Assembly: GCA_903813345.2 (NCBI GenBank)
Contig: CAIIXF020000004.1
Coordinates: 12,424,196-12,488,195 of the forward strand
Direction: 5' to 3'
Origin: Owenia fusiformis
Taxonomy: Eukaryota; Annelida; Polychaeta; Sabellida; Oweniidae
DNA: 64,000 nucleotides
Made by a program: the position numbers and the translations under genes. The notes under the pieces were generated by a model. That model saw only the letters and a program-made list of their open reading frames with translations. It searched no databases and was not told the origin of the DNA. Shown here one piece after another: positions 25,660 to 38,930 of the stretch. Within the stretch, counting starts at the first letter, position 1, and each line of letters starts with the position of its first letter.

Positions 25660-26104
25660 CAATAAAACCTGTCTCCTTCAAACGCCTCTCTGAGTGTTCA
25701 GATTAGTAGGTGTTCATATTTCAAGGTTTTTATGTCACCACCAAGAAGTGGTGACATATTGTTATGGTCTCCGTTTTTGTGGTGGCAGTTGGTGGTTGGG
25801 GATCTGCGGGTGGCAGGCGGCGGTTGGCGTCTGTAACAAATTCTTAAAACTTCTAATAACTATACTATTTAGACTGACTTCAATCTTTTCCAAATTATCT
25901 ACGTGTTTTCAGAAAGTCGAATCTGATTTTATATTTAAGATTTGACCTTCAATAACCTTTTAAGGTCAAAAAGGCCCTTTTTCAACTTGCTCAAATTGAC
26001 CAATTTTTTTTCAAAATCATCTCCAGACTTAAGATCGAACTAATTATATTGTGAGCAACTAGGTGGTGACATTTTGTCATGTTCGATTATACAGGTTTTC
26101 ACTA
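25660..26104. mobile_element. Pogo-like MITE interrupted by a GTCACCAC hairpin element
   Basis: Host ends CAATAAAACCTGTC and ACAGGTTTTCACTA next to TA. The insert (about 25732-26078) starts with the small hairpin ATGTCACCACC...GTGGTGACAT and ends AGGTGGTGACATTTTG. Confidence 0.6.
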
Positions 26105-26124
26105 TACTCAATCCATCTCAGGAG

Positions 26125-26610
26125 GTTGACAAATTGAATGAAAACAACAAGCAAAACGAATGAAAATAACAGGCAAATTAAAAAAAATCAACTGGCAAAT
26201 TGAATGAAAACAACAAGCAAAATGAATGAAAATAACAGGCAAATTGAATGAAAACAACATGTAAAATGAATGAAAACAACAGGCAAAATGAATGAAAACA
26301 ACATGTAAAATGAATGAAAACAACAGGCAAAATGAATAAAAATAACAAATTAAATGAATGAAAACAACAGGTAAAATGAATGAAAATTACAAATTAAATG
26401 AATGAAAACAACAGGCAAAATGAATAAAAACAAGAGGCAAAATAAATGAAAACATCAGCCAAAACGAATGAAATAAAATGAATAAATGAAAATAACAGCC
26501 AAAATAAATGAAAACAATGAGTTAAATGAAGGGGAACAACTGGCAAAATGAATCAAGACAACAGGCAAAACAAATGAAAAACTGGCAAAGTGAAAACAAA
26601 AGCAAATAGA
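26125..26610. repeat. About 22-bp minisatellite
   Basis: Unit AATGAATGAAAACAACAGGC with single-base variants and some shortened units. Minus-strand ORFs here are repeat artefacts. Confidence 0.85.
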
Positions 26611-27245
26611 AATTAATGAATGAATGAAAAATAAATTACCAAGTGATATTTTCCCCCAAGTATAAAACATACATAAAAATATAATTTATTTTTACGATGT
26701 TTTTGATATTTCAAATAACTAAGTATTTTTTGATAGCTGATTTTCAGAACTGATATATTTGTTTGATTTCGCTATTTGTGATATCAGGTCTATAACTTTG
26801 TTATTTCAAATTGTCATTTTATGTGTCTCATTTCGACCCTGAAGAAAAAAATCATTGTTTTTGTTCTCAATATAGAAAGTAGCAAGACATGATCAATTTC
26901 AAAATGATTCATTTTACAAGAATGGACGCTCTCTCCACTTTGTGCATAAATGTTATAGAATCAGATAATCCATTCACATTCTGGACTGAATTAGAGTTCA
27001 ACATAGACTCATAAGCAGCAAGATTTTCTGGAAATACATTCTAGCCGGGAGAGATTGCAACTTATTCGTTATTAAAAAATAGATAAAATGAGATGAGAAT
27101 CCAAATCAGATGATTCCCTTGGAATTTGGATTAACAACCATGTTATTGAGATGGGATTTTACCCTTACAAAGAATTGTCATCAAATTTTTGTCATGATAT
27201 GAAATTTCTTTCATTTTTGTTGATGATCCACCATAAAGGCACTAG

Positions 27246-27415
27246 GTGTGTAGCCAGCTTTTGCCAAGGGGGGGGGGAGGGCAGGTTATACAAAAATTCC
27301 AGGGTGAGGGGTTCAAGTCTTGCCCATAAAAACAATTTGAAAATGGTGAAAAACTGCATGATTTCAAATAATTTTTGCTCAGGGGAGGTGTTCCGACCCC
27401 ACGTGGCTACAGACC
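27246..27415 (+). repeat. CCCGTAGCCAGG-type repeat, decayed
   Basis: TGTAGCCAGCTTTTGCCAAG, G-run, AAACTGCATGATTTC, CCACGTGGCTACAG: same order of parts as at 33360-33570. Confidence 0.55.
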
Positions 27416-30400
27416 TGGACAATCATTGTCTGCATGATGTATGTCTCAATATTTCAATTTATTTAAGGAGGACAGATTAGAAACATAAAACACTGTTTGA
27501 TATTTAATTCTCAACATTAAGGAGGACGATCTTGACAAATTTGGGAATGGCACCCTCAGCACAACCCTAGAAGTAGGTTTCTCTAGAATTTCCTGCAACA
27601 GGCTTTAAATGAAAACAACAGCCAAAATTAATGGTTTATCATGAATTAAACATGGAAAAGTTGAAAAATCCCTAAAAACAACAGGCCTTTGTGAAAACAA
27701 CTCGGGTGAAAATTGCCTGATGCCTGCTGCAAATGAAACCCAAGGAAGCTTGTCATGAAAATATTTGAATTTTCTATTTTTCTGCCTACCTTAATTATCA
27801 AGATTACTCAAACTGGTCCGCCTTCCTTAAATGGTTAAGATTTCCAGTCTGTTATTGATTTTCTCATTATCTAAATGATTTCTCTTCCTACAAATCAGCT
27901 AAAATAGGGACTTCTTCATAATTTAAAGGGACTTCTTCAGAGCTAAAAGAGACTTCTCCATAGCTAAAAAGGACCTCTTGATTCAGTCATTGACCAGATC
28001 ATTTTAAGAGTACATTATGGGGAAAATATCCTGTGTAAAATTTGAAAATATTTCTAATATTTCAAATTTTATTTTTCATGACTTGAAAAAGTATTTTTAG
28101 ACTTCTTTAGACAGTGAATTTTAGTTTGAATTTTAAATAAAATTGTTTGTTTTTTCTGAGGAGCTTAAGCTATCATGCACATGGGGAGGAGGTTGATTAA
28201 ATACTTTTCTCTGCCTCTGTGTCTTAACAAGTAGTATATATGCAGAATTTCATTCTGTGTTTTCATGAACTGATGAGCTTAAACAGCCTTATTGTATCCT
28301 TATTGTACTTATTTTCATAAACATCTTGATTTTGATGAATCTGAAAAATTATTAAGAAAACAAATGAGAAACCTGACCAAATAAGGAGATAATATGAAAA
28401 ATATTCCAGCATGGCTTTCTTTTAAGGGTTTTATCTTAAAATACAAACTGTATGATTTGCCTAAAGGGCATTAGGTTGCGCTAAATAGACATGTCAATTT
28501 TGCGAGTGTGATTGACAGTTAAATCTGAAAAAACAATTAGAGATTTATACGCTCTCGGGCTGATAACTTCAATATTTAGTCATGTTCACTTCGAAAACAT
28601 CAAAAGGAATTGACGTTAGATTGTATCCGCAGAATAGATCTTGTTTTGAATTATAATAGGATTTAGTGTTAGCTTTTTTTAGAATTTATATTAATGTCAA
28701 GGTTAAATAGTCGGGCCTGATGCGAGCCTTTTTAAAGGGGGTAGGGGTCAGTTTGTTTTAATTCTGGGTTGAATTCTGATGAATTTGAAGGTGCTCAAAA
28801 TAGAGAAAAAATTCATGATTTTGAAAGAATGTTTGGGAGGGGAGTAGTTATATCATAATTTGAAGGGATTGGAACTTATTTAGAAGGGAAATTAGAATGT
28901 TGGTTAAATCATTGTTGAATGTGGTGTATAATAAGTTTCAAATATTCATTTGAATATAACTTTCAAATATTCATTTGAATAGATATACTCTCAAACACAA
29001 TTGCAAATATAACAGAGAAAGTATCAATTGTTTTCATAGAGCTACTTATTAGTACCTCAATCTCAATACTGCCAGTTGTTAGGAAATAATTTTTACTGTC
29101 AACCTCTTGAGAGGTCAACAATTTAATATTAAATAGCAATATGCTTCTCTAATGCAACAGGGTTCCAAAAGTTGCTAATTCATGGCTCACTCTTGGAAAT
29201 GGACTTAGTGAGAACTGGTTGCCTATTTTGCCATTTGGACCGATTGCCAATCTGGCAAATTGTTGCAGTGATGTTTTCAAAGTCAGGAAGGCTGTATGGT
29301 GAACAAAATAATATGGAATGCATTATAGACTAGACAAACCACAGCTATGATTTAACCACCCATACATCAATATGTAACATCTGTTTGAACAATATATTAG
29401 ACACATACATAGGTAGGAGATTGGGTTCAAAGGCACCAGATTGGATACCCTTTTCAAGATGTTGGCTGAATGTATTTATACTCTTAAATAAGAGATAACT
29501 CTTGATGTGGCTAATATATCATATCAGAAGATACAGTTATGACAATAGTCTTGAATCAAGTTTCTGGACCCCCAGAGAGGTGGGGAAGGAGGGGGGTTAT
29601 AAAGGGGGGGGGGGGGGGTGCGATGGGTTCTCACTCCCCACAAAAAAAATATAACCATTGAGATAGAGGAAGGGCTTTTAAAATGTTTTTTATTTGAAGG
29701 AAGCATCAATTTTTGTAAAATTCAAGATAAATCTTAATTTTTTGACTTGTTTATGCCACAATCGCACCCCCCTGACTGAAAACGGAATTTCTTTTGGCAA
29801 TCGCACCCCCCTGACTGAAAGCTGACTACGCCCCTGCTCATTACAACATATTAGGATTGAACTTTCTTTCTTTCTTTTATATAGTGATTTAAATAAATTT
29901 AATAACAAATAGTATAGGGTAGAGTGTTCAAATCATGGGTCAAAGTTATAATCAAAACTTGTGTGGGGTATGTATGGCTCAAAATAGGTTCATTTGCATC
30001 AGTCGTTTTGATCAAATCTGGGTGTACTTGACACTGGTTGCTATGGTTACGATAAAAGGTAGAGCTTTGACAGTAATAGGTATTGACAATTTTTGTGAGT
30101 GAATAAAGTTCAATCAGCTGATTTTTTGAACTGATCAGCTTTTATAAAAGTAAGAGTCAGTGTTTAAAAGTTTCACCTTATCCTAATTTATGATCACCCT
30201 GTATATAAGTTAACTAATAGCTGGCTGTGCTTATTTGATTGAAATAATTTGATTTTAACATGTTCATATCTAGAAAGTTTAATATTGATAATTATAATTG
30301 GGAAAATTACATTAAAATTCTCAGTGTGCTGATCTGCCTTAATAACAGAAAAGGTCTGCCTATTAGATCATTTCAAGGAATAGTAATCTAAAGCCAAGAA

Positions 30401-30467
30401 GTGAGATGTATCTAGGATAGGAATTTGTTTAATAGAAGGAAATCCAAACCCTTCGAAAAAATGTCTG

Positions 30468-30620
30468 TCTGCTCATTATCATTTCACTCAATTTCTCTCT
30501 AAAATTTGAATAAAGTGTCTGATATTTTTGCATTTCTGTAGAATTTAGAGTGTCAACTACAAGTGTGCGTAATTTTTTCATGCTTTTTGTTTTAAGTTTT
30601 AGATTATTTTAGTGAAATAT
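30468..30620 (-). repeat. Abundant dispersed repeat
   Basis: TCTCTCTAAAATTTGAATAA through GCATTTCTGTAGAATTTAGA, complement of the copies at 51.8 and 58.0 kb. Confidence 0.7.
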
Positions 30621-30939
30621 TTTCGATGTGATTTTTTCTCAAGAGTGTGATACATGATTATTAGAACTTGCTAAGGCCAGAAGCAATATGTTTCAACAGC
30701 CTTCAGACTTCACTTATTCCTGTTCCAGGGCCAGATTGATATCCTATAGGCCAGAAACATGTTTGATTTGAATTATCATAGAATTATACATATTCATGGC
30801 CAGCTTGAACTTGATGTGGCCTTGATTATGGATATTTGGATTTGTGAGGGAAATCACAATGTGATTTAGTTATCTCTTAGTCCTTTCTTTGACTGATCTT
30901 CTTAAATCACTGGCTCTGAGGGAGCAGATTGCATAATAA

Positions 30940-31380
30940 AAGAGGAAACTTATTACACTTAACACCAAAAGGGAAATGGGGATTATAAGAAGGTTATTAC
31001 ACTTAACACCGAAAGAGAAATGGGGATTATAAGAAGGTATGTGACACTTAACACCAAAATTGAATTGGAACTATGAGAAGGTTATTCCACTTATAACACC
31101 AAAAGGGAAATGGGGTTTAAACCAAAAGGAAAATCAGGATTATAAGATGGTTATTACACTTAGCAACAAAATAGAAATGGGGATTATAAGAATTTTTATT
31201 GCACTTAACACCAAAAGGGAAATGGGGATTATAAGAAGATTATTACACTTAACACCAAAGGGAAATGGGGGATTATAAGAAGGTTATTACACCACCAAAA
31301 TAGAAATGGGGATTATAATTTTTTTATGACACTTAACACCAAAATAGAGATGGGGATTATGAAAAATGTATTGCACCTTA
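30940..31380. repeat. About 44-bp minisatellite
   Basis: Unit ACACTTAACACCAAAAGGGA then AATGGGGATTATAAGAAGG; roughly nine units, several shortened. Confidence 0.85.
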
Positions 31381-31599
31381 AAGCAGTGATCTCCTCAGCA
31401 CTAAAGCAAGTAGGCGCAGCGCCTAACTGAGATTTTAAAAACAAGTTTGCACCCACTTGAAAATCCATTTGCATCCACTTGAAAATGAGAAAAACCATGA
31501 AGGATTGCCAATTTTGCCCAATTTTGGTCTGAATTGTGAAAATCTGAATTTTGCACCCACTTGAGAAAAATCCTGTAGATAACACTATTATACATTAGC

Positions 31600-31975
31600 C
31601 AAAGCCTTCTTTTATTTTATTTTATTTTTAATTAATTTATTAACATTGAAACATTTATACAATTTTTACATAATATACAATGGTTACATTGGTACTTATA
31701 CAGGAATACAGAACTTATTGGTTATAGATTTTACTATTTCTAATTTTCCAAATTTCAAACTTGTGTTTAAACACTAGCTGGTTTCTATGGCATTTGCTCT
31801 CAAAATCTCCTTCATTGCTATAAAATAAAATTTCTTGTTCAGAAAACTTTAAATTTTGAGTATTTACATATTCCTTTGCATTCGTACAATTGACAAATAA
31901 GTGACTTTCTGCTTCAACATTGCATATTTTACAAATTCCATTTGACTTCTGAATTTTTTGTAATTCTTTTAATTA
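31600..31975 (-). pseudogene. 5'-truncated LINE, zinc-knuckle C-terminus and 3' UTR
   Basis: The minus strand reads an open stretch to TAA at 31715. It carries CX2CX8HX4C (ICKICN, ESHLFVNC), the Cys/His motif found at the C-terminus of many non-LTR retrotransposon ORF2 proteins. A short 3' UTR and an AAAAT-rich tail (31614-31632) follow. No reverse transcriptase domain remains. Its orientation is opposite to the NALF-like gene. Confidence 0.7.
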
Positions 31976-33034
31976 AAGAGGGACATGGGGTATAAATAGG
32001 AGGCAGACTAATGGAACAGCCAAAATAACTGGATTTTTGATATTTTTACAAAGCTGATCAATTTTCTCAAATTTCATAATGATTGAGGAAATGTATTGCT
32101 TCAGATTTTTGTTATGTGTATCTTTCAATGTTTTGATGTTCATATTCTGTAGTTAGATTTTAACTTCATCCTTTTGTTGGATTGTGATAAGACATTTAAA
32201 AACAGAAATAACATTTTTCAAATTCAAAAGTCCTCAAGCTTAGCCAATCAAAATCAAGTATTAAGCAATGCTGTTAATTAAACTTAGTAATCCTGACTTT
32301 CTGTACCATTTTAAAGTGTGGATGTAACCTGATATTTTAATGGGAATTGCTAGCAACTTTAAACAAAATCATACTACCAGAAAGGGTAAAAGCAATACCT
32401 AGTCCATATATACACGCATGCACACTTCAGAGCCCGTGCTATGGTGAATTACATTTTACTCTGTCTGCTACTGACTTGAACAGTTGAGCAGCCATAGATG
32501 AACTGAAACAGCTAATAAAGTATGTCACAATAGAATAGTAAACATCTTTAATAACATTTCTTGGTCATTTGTTCCTTGTTGCTCTGTCTTGTGTTGCAGC
32601 TCAGTCTTTCCACTATACTAGGGAGAGGGGGTGGGGGGTGAGGGGAAGGTATAGTGTGTAATATGAGGTGTAATAACATTTTAAATGTTCCTCCACACTA
32701 TACTAATGATCAGTCTTCATAAACCATAATTTTTATCCTCATTTTCCATATTTATATTGCTTCAGCCTTATCACCATATTGAGGGAAGATGGGGGGTATA
32801 ATATGCAATATGAGGGGTCATAAAATATGGAATATGCCTCCCCCCGATACTCTACTTCATCATTCTTTTTAATTTTAGTTCCACAGCATGGTTTATTCCA
32901 TATTTTTCCTTTATTCCATATTTTTCCTTTATTTCATATTTTTCCTTTACCCCCATGTTCCATATATTTATTGTGCCCCATAATTTTTACTGCTTTAATT
33001 CTATCCTGTATATACTTTACCTCTAAAGACCTCT

Positions 33035-33344
33035 AAGAGATGCATAGTCTAGTTATGAACTATCCTTTGCCAAAAATAGATTATATTACAGTTTAGTAGC
33101 CCCACCCCACGACCTATGCCCAGGTCAAAAACCATTTCAAACCTACCATGCTTATCTTTTCTCACCCAATCAGTGAGCCCGAAGGAACACATGCTAAATG
33201 CGTGGAAATGACCATATATAGAAGTCATCAGTATTTCGACGACAAACTCTGAATAGCTCGGTGAGTTCAGAGATTTGTTGTAAACTGAAAAAATGAAGAC
33301 GAAGCTCTCTTTTAAGAAGCAAAGTCGAACAAATGCAAAGGATA
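33035..33344 (+). mobile_element. Decayed copy of the 370-380 bp TATA-containing element
   Basis: Shares TATATTACAGTTTAGTAGCC, CCCAATCAG, GACCATATATAGAAG and GACGAAGCTCTCTTTTAAG with 10312-10689. Ends are degraded; no clear duplication found. Confidence 0.7.
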
Positions 33345-33359
33345 CTACTTGCTTTGCAG

Positions 33360-33570
33360 CAGGCCCGTAGCCAGGATTTGCCAAGTGGGGGTTCACTTTT
33401 TTGAAAAATTCCAGGGGGTTCACTTTTAACAATTTGGGTGCAAAAATGGCCAAAATCAATTAAAAAGTGCTTAGAATGATGAAAAACTGCATGATTTTGA
33501 AAGAATTTTTGGCCAAGGGGGGGGGGGGGTTTGTTCGAACCCATCGAACCCCCCTGGCTACGGGCTGTTA
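33360..33570 (+). mobile_element. CCCGTAGCCAGG-type element with inverted ends
   Basis: Starts GGCCCGTAGCCAGGATTTG and ends CCCCCTGGCTACGGGC, which are inverted. The interior has GGGTTCACTT, AAAACTGCATGATTTTGAAA and a G-run. Best-preserved member of this group in the window. Confidence 0.65.
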
Positions 33571-34141
33571 CAGTGTAACATTAGGTAGAGTTCATTATTT
33601 ATTCTATAGTTGAAAGAATTATTCACTTAAAGGCTACAAAGATTCACAGATGTACTAAAGAAATAAAGATAGAAGCAAAGCTTTGTGCTGGAGTAATATC
33701 TTATCCAAACCCCTGAAGAAAATATTCCCATTAGTTTGTTTATAACTCAAAATATCACATAAAGAGAGGAACAAACAAGGAAAAAAGTAAACACAATTTA
33801 AGCGAGGACTACTAACTAGAGAAATGTCAAGGATTGGTTGAATCTAAGAGAGAAAAGATGAGAAATATACAAGAACAGAGAGAAATAATATACATGGGCA
33901 TTTGCTGTTTGAAGTATATGAAACAGCAAAGTGAATGGTACTTTGTGATAGTATTAAATCTACACTCTGTTTTACCAGTGCAATGAGAGCCCATCCTTTT
34001 CTATGCTTTCAAAGAAGAGGTTGTACTTAACAAAATGGTAAATCTTAGTTATTTATTGTTGAATATGTTTCACGGACATTCCATGTTCAAAGGGAAATGA
34101 TCAATAGATATACCCTTTCTAAGAGGCTGTTTCTGCAGGGA

Positions 34142-34181
34142 AGGGGGGGGGGGGGTTAAGGGCCACCCCCCCCCCCCCCAT
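34142..34181. other. G-run/C-run hairpin
   Basis: Twelve or so G, a short spacer GTTAAGGGCCA, then about fourteen C. The two runs can pair with each other, or each strand could form G- or C-rich structures. Confidence 0.7.
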
Positions 34182-35291
34182 CATCTAACCTGGACAAAAA
34201 ATCATTCATTCATCTTTTCAATAGATATTTGGCAAAAAATTACAAAATTATTGACCCCATCAATGTTGATAAACACTTTTTAAAACCACATTTCTACATG
34301 TAATTTTACATGTAGACTGAATTTTGAATTTTTAATGGCGTAAGTCATGATTATATCTACTCGCATCTAGTCTATATATTGAACCTCCCTTGGAAAAAGC
34401 TGGCTACAGGCCTGATGTCTCGTAAAAAGATCCCTCAGAGGGTTGTTAATTCATACTAATCACTTGACCTCAGGGTAATCAATAAAAAATCTACGGTTCA
34501 AATATTTCTATAAATATGTTAATCTTTGATCAAACCTATTGACCCAATTTCTCTATAATTACTTTAATTTTCCTATTCCAGTATCAATATTTACAATACA
34601 CAATTCAGAAATAATTGATTATTGAATAATTCCTGAATTTTTTTCAATTTTTAAGATTGTTTTAACTATTCAGAGGCTACTTTAGAACTAAACTCCGTAC
34701 TCAGGGTATACCTCCCTACATGCTAGAACACCATGGCGGATTATAATTTATCGGCAAATTATTGAATCTTGTAATTGTTATGATAGAGTACAGGATATCC
34801 GAATTGTAATTAGCGTAACAAAAAAACAGATTTGTTTTTGTCAAATATTTGTTTTGGATTAAATGTAGAATATTTTTAATAGGCCAGATATTGTTGAAAT
34901 TACAATAAGCATTATTGATTCAGCATATGAAGTTTTCTATACTGAGTCTATATCCTTGTTTTTCAAACTACTTAGTGTGTTAAGATTTTTCAATAGTATT
35001 TTTTCTATTAAGTTGTTTTCTAAAATACCAGAATACACATTAGTGCTATTGCAAATACAACATAACACCAAATGAAAATATGTAGCAAATGAGAAATTTT
35101 GGATTACACCAATTTTTTTTTTAGTGTAATTGATAAGGTAAGCATCTTTCCTGGCATCTATTCTTGTGAACATTTTAAAGAATTTATTGGTTTGTTTAAA
35201 ACTGTGAAAGTCATGTTCTATTAAAGCATATAATGTCCTTTTTGGCTTCAGTTTTTCATCTCTATTTCTTTGGTGTTTCTCTATAAGTCAA

Positions 35292-35960
35292 ATGAGTCAA
35301 AATATAATCAGATGGGTCTAGAGATTATCAAAATGAAAATATGGTCAAATGGGTCTAGAGATTGTCAAAGTTGAAAATATGGTCAAATGGGTCTAGAGAT
35401 TGTCAAAGATGAAAATATGGTCAAATGGGTCTAGAGATTGTCAAAGAGGAAAATATGGTCAAATGGGTCTAGAGATTGTCAAAGATGAAAATATGGTCAA
35501 ATGGGTCTAGAGATTGTCAAAGATGAAAATATGGTCAAATGGGTCTAGAGATTGTCAAAGATGAAAATATGGTCAAATGGGTCTAGAGATTGTCAAAGAG
35601 GAAAATATGGTCAAATGGGTCTAGAGATTATCAAATATGAAAATATGGTCAAATGGGTCTTGAGGTTGTCAAAGTTGAAAATATAGTCAAATGGGTCTAG
35701 AGATTGTCAAAGATGAAAATATAGTCAAATGGGTCTAGAGATTATCAAAGATGAAAATATGGTCAAATGGGTCTAGAGATTGTCAAAGATGAAAATATAG
35801 TCAAATGGGTCTAGAGATTGTCAAAGTTGAAAATATGGTCAAATGGGTCTCATGGTCAAAGATGAAAATATGGTCAAATGGGTCTAGAGATTGTCAAAGA
35901 TGAAAATATGGTCAAATTAGTCAAGAGATTCTCCAAGATCAAAATAAATATAAAATAATG
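35292..35960. repeat. 38-bp minisatellite
   Basis: Unit GATGAAAATATGGTCAAATG then GGTCTAGAGATTGTCAAA; about 17 units, with decayed units to about 36090. Confidence 0.9.
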
Positions 35961-36484
35961 AGTGAGGAGATTGTCCAAGATCAAAATATCCTCAAATGAG
36001 TCAATAGATTGTTCAAGATCAAAATAGAGCCAGATGCTAAAGATCGCTTAAGATCTTGAAATAGAGCCAGATGCTTAAGATTGCTCTAGATCTCAATTTT
36101 GTCATTTCAACATCATTATTACGTCAAATGTCAAAGAGATCACAATTATATTTTCAAAATGGTATATTTAACTCTCTTACAAAAGTACAAAGTCAATATG
36201 ATCTTTTTTAAAAACATAAACTTAGCAAAATGACTCTAAAAATCATGGTATTCAAACACAGAGTTGTTCTGAGAACTTCAAATTACGTGAATATGTTATA
36301 AAATCATATACTTCATTCAAATATAAGAGAGAAAAAGCAAGAAATGGGCATGAAATGTAATTTTTAGCAGACGGATTCTACATGCCATCTAGCAGATGAT
36401 ATGAGGAGGCAATTTTTCACTCCATTAGACAGGGTATCTGGAGTAATCTCTTTGACATGTACCCAGAAATAAAAATTCCTCTTA

Positions 36485-36600
36485 GTTCTGTTCTTATTTC
36501 ACTCTATTTCTCTCTAAATTTGAGCAATTTTCCGATTTCTCTGTAATTTGTGTTCAGTCTAAAGTGAGCTTTTCACGCCTGTTTGCCTTATGCTTTGTTA
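36485..36600 (-). repeat. Abundant dispersed repeat
   Basis: Contains TTCACTCTATTTCTCTCTAA and TTCTCTGTAATTTG; shorter, diverged copy of the 15-copy family. Confidence 0.6.
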
Positions 36601-36974
36601 ATCTTTTCTTTATTTTACTGTTTAAGCATTTAGTTTTTTGTGCTGGCAGAAATTTCTGCCCTTAGGAAACCTTAAAAGGTCATGAAGGTCTTATTTGGTA
36701 TTCAATCAGTGATTAAAAATAATTTAGCTATAAGGCAATAATGCCTTTGATCAGATTTTGTGATTGGCCATGGAATTGATCGAACACAATTGAACATAAT
36801 CTTCAAAAAACATATCTATGAATCGAAATATTTTGTGGTTTGATTAGTCTTGCCTCAAGATCCTGGACCCCAAATTATCTTCATCAACTGTAGTTCAAGT
36901 AGATAGGGGGAGGGAGGGGGGGGGTCACACAATCTTTAAGCAAGACTATGGTTGGATTGGTGTTAAATAGATAG

Positions 36975-37150
36975 AGAAAGCAAGCCCTTAGGCAGCTTTT
37001 GTTACTTTTAAAAAATTCCAGGGGGGGTCATTTTTGACAACTTTTGCCCAAAATCACTTGAAAAGTGCTCAGAATGGTGAAAAAAATGCATGGGTTTGAA
37101 AGAATTTTTGTCCAGAGGAGGGGGGGGGGGTTACGGGCTACGGGCCTGGA
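36975..37150 (+). repeat. CCCGTAGCCAGG-type repeat, decayed
   Basis: AAAAATTCCAGGGGGGGTC, CACTTGAAAAGTGCTCAGAATG, G-run, CTACGGGCCTGG: same order as 33360-33570. Confidence 0.55.
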
Positions 37151-37284
37151 AAGATTATAGTCAAGACAGAGTTGGTCACCCCGCCCTCAGCTATACAATT
37201 TTAATAAAATTATATGAATATATACAGTTTCAGTATATATGTAGCTAAGTAGAGCTCTGGTTGTTCCAACACAAACCCATAAAC

Positions 37285-37432
37285 TGATTCCATGGAATTT
37301 TACCATGGATGTCCATGGAAAATACCATGGAAAACCATGACTTTCCATGGAATACCATGGACGCACCATGGAAAACCATGAATTACCATGGACGCACCAT
37401 GGAATACCATGGTCACCATGGCTTTTTTCTTA
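37285..37432. repeat. CCATGG palindrome cluster
   Basis: At least nine CCATGG hexamers, with ACCATGGAAAACCATG and ACCATGGACGCACCATGG units, in under 150 bp. Confidence 0.85.
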
Positions 37433-37976
37433 AGGGTATCTAATTAGAGGATATACACAAACCGAAGTAATCATAGTAACATTAGTAATAATAATAATAT
37501 GTCTGCTCACATGTTTTTATGCAGCAAACTTGGTTTAGTTCTGTATTTAATATCATTGTCAGCTAAAAGGTATCTTGATTACACGGTATAAATTCTGAAA
37601 GTAACGATATTGTAATTACATAATTACATTTGAGTATCAGGCATATAGCAGGTGTCTTTAAGGTGTATGCAAACATGAGAACCAATATATATAGATTACA
37701 GCCCATTCAGAAAAACTCCTGACGATGATAGCGTGATATCGTGATATCACCTTAATTTCTTGAGAAATTGGCGTAAAGTGCCTATTTTCTATCATTTGCG
37801 ATTATGGAGATATGTTCTATAAATGTTTATTTCTATTTATTTATTTTTTGATGCACTTTTATTGTTTCCTCAATAAAAACATGAGTTTTTTGTTACAGTG
37901 AATATATTTAACACTATTCCCAAGGCTGAAAAGTTGTCATTGATTCCAGTTTCATAATATACTCTATAATGAAATC

Positions 37977-38117
37977 ATGGTCACATTTTAGAATGGAAAA
38001 CAGAGTGGAAAAGAGTGGAATCAGCAAGGAATAAACTACAACACCTCTGTAGTTAACACTCTAAATTATACAAAAATGCCCCAAAAATTAGAAACTATTC
38101 CAAATTTTAGCGAGAAA
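37977..38117 (+). repeat. Abundant dispersed repeat
   Basis: AGAGTGGAAAAGAGTGGAAT, CAAGGAATAAACTAC, GTTAACACTCTAAATTATAC. Confidence 0.65.
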
Positions 38118-38424
38118 TTGTATACAAATACAATAAACATCAACAGACATTATTGGAATATTGGGCTTGATCTTAGTTCTGTAGAAAGATTGTTGCTCTG
38201 GGCAGTTCTAGTTTACATACTGTATATTGATATTCTGAATAAATAGATGTTTAATGCCAAGTTACAATATACAGTAAAACTACTGTATATTGAACAATTT
38301 TTTGCAGAGAAAAACTTTGTGTTAATGGTATGTGTTCCGGTGATGAGGGTAATTAATACCGAAGTCAGTAGAGTATGTGTGTAGGAAGGATGTTCATTTG
38401 ATCAGACCTCATTAAGCCAGAACC

Positions 38425-38550
38425 ATACAAACAAACAAACAAACAAGCAAGCAAACAAACAAACAAACAAGCAAACAAACAAACAAACAAATAAAAAGCA
38501 AGCAAACAAACAAACAAACAAGTAAGAAGCAAGCAAGCAAGCAAGCAATA
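38425..38550. repeat. (CAAA)n/(CAAG)n microsatellite
   Basis: Tetranucleotide repeats with interspersed CAAG units. Confidence 0.95.
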
Positions 38551-38877
38551 GATTCACTCAGAATGAGAGCATCATCTTAACACTCTTTAAACCAGATAAT
38601 TTTACTGTATATTCCTTCTTGACACCAAGACTATTCCCAGAATTCATACATGAACCTATATCTATATACAGTTGAACCTCAAGAATTCTGGGTATTTCCT
38701 CCTCTTTTACTTAGCAATTTACCCTAAACATTTGTAAATGTGAAATGCACAATTTCAAGAATATCAAATTTATTTGAATTAATTCCTGAATAATGAAAAG
38801 CCAAGTATCAGTTACTACCTGTAGTGATTGATTGGGGATTACCTGTGAATGAAACGTCACAATGTCAAGTTGTACAT

Positions 38878-38930
38878 TGTGGAATAAATTGAAAAAGAGT
38901 GGAATTAGCAAGGAATAAAGGAAATATGCT
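38878..38930 (+). repeat. Fragment of the abundant dispersed repeat
   Basis: GAAAAAGAGTGGAATTAGCA then AGGAATAAAGG only. Confidence 0.55.

Noticed and set aside
26108-26670. Phe/Ser/His-rich minus-strand ORFs resembling transmembrane repeats
   Set aside because: Translation of the 22-bp minisatellite complement; no other gene signal.
32590-33000. TCCATATTTTTCCTTTATTC repeats and GGGGAGG runs as a promoter
   Set aside because: Only simple low-complexity sequence; no start site or coding exon nearby.
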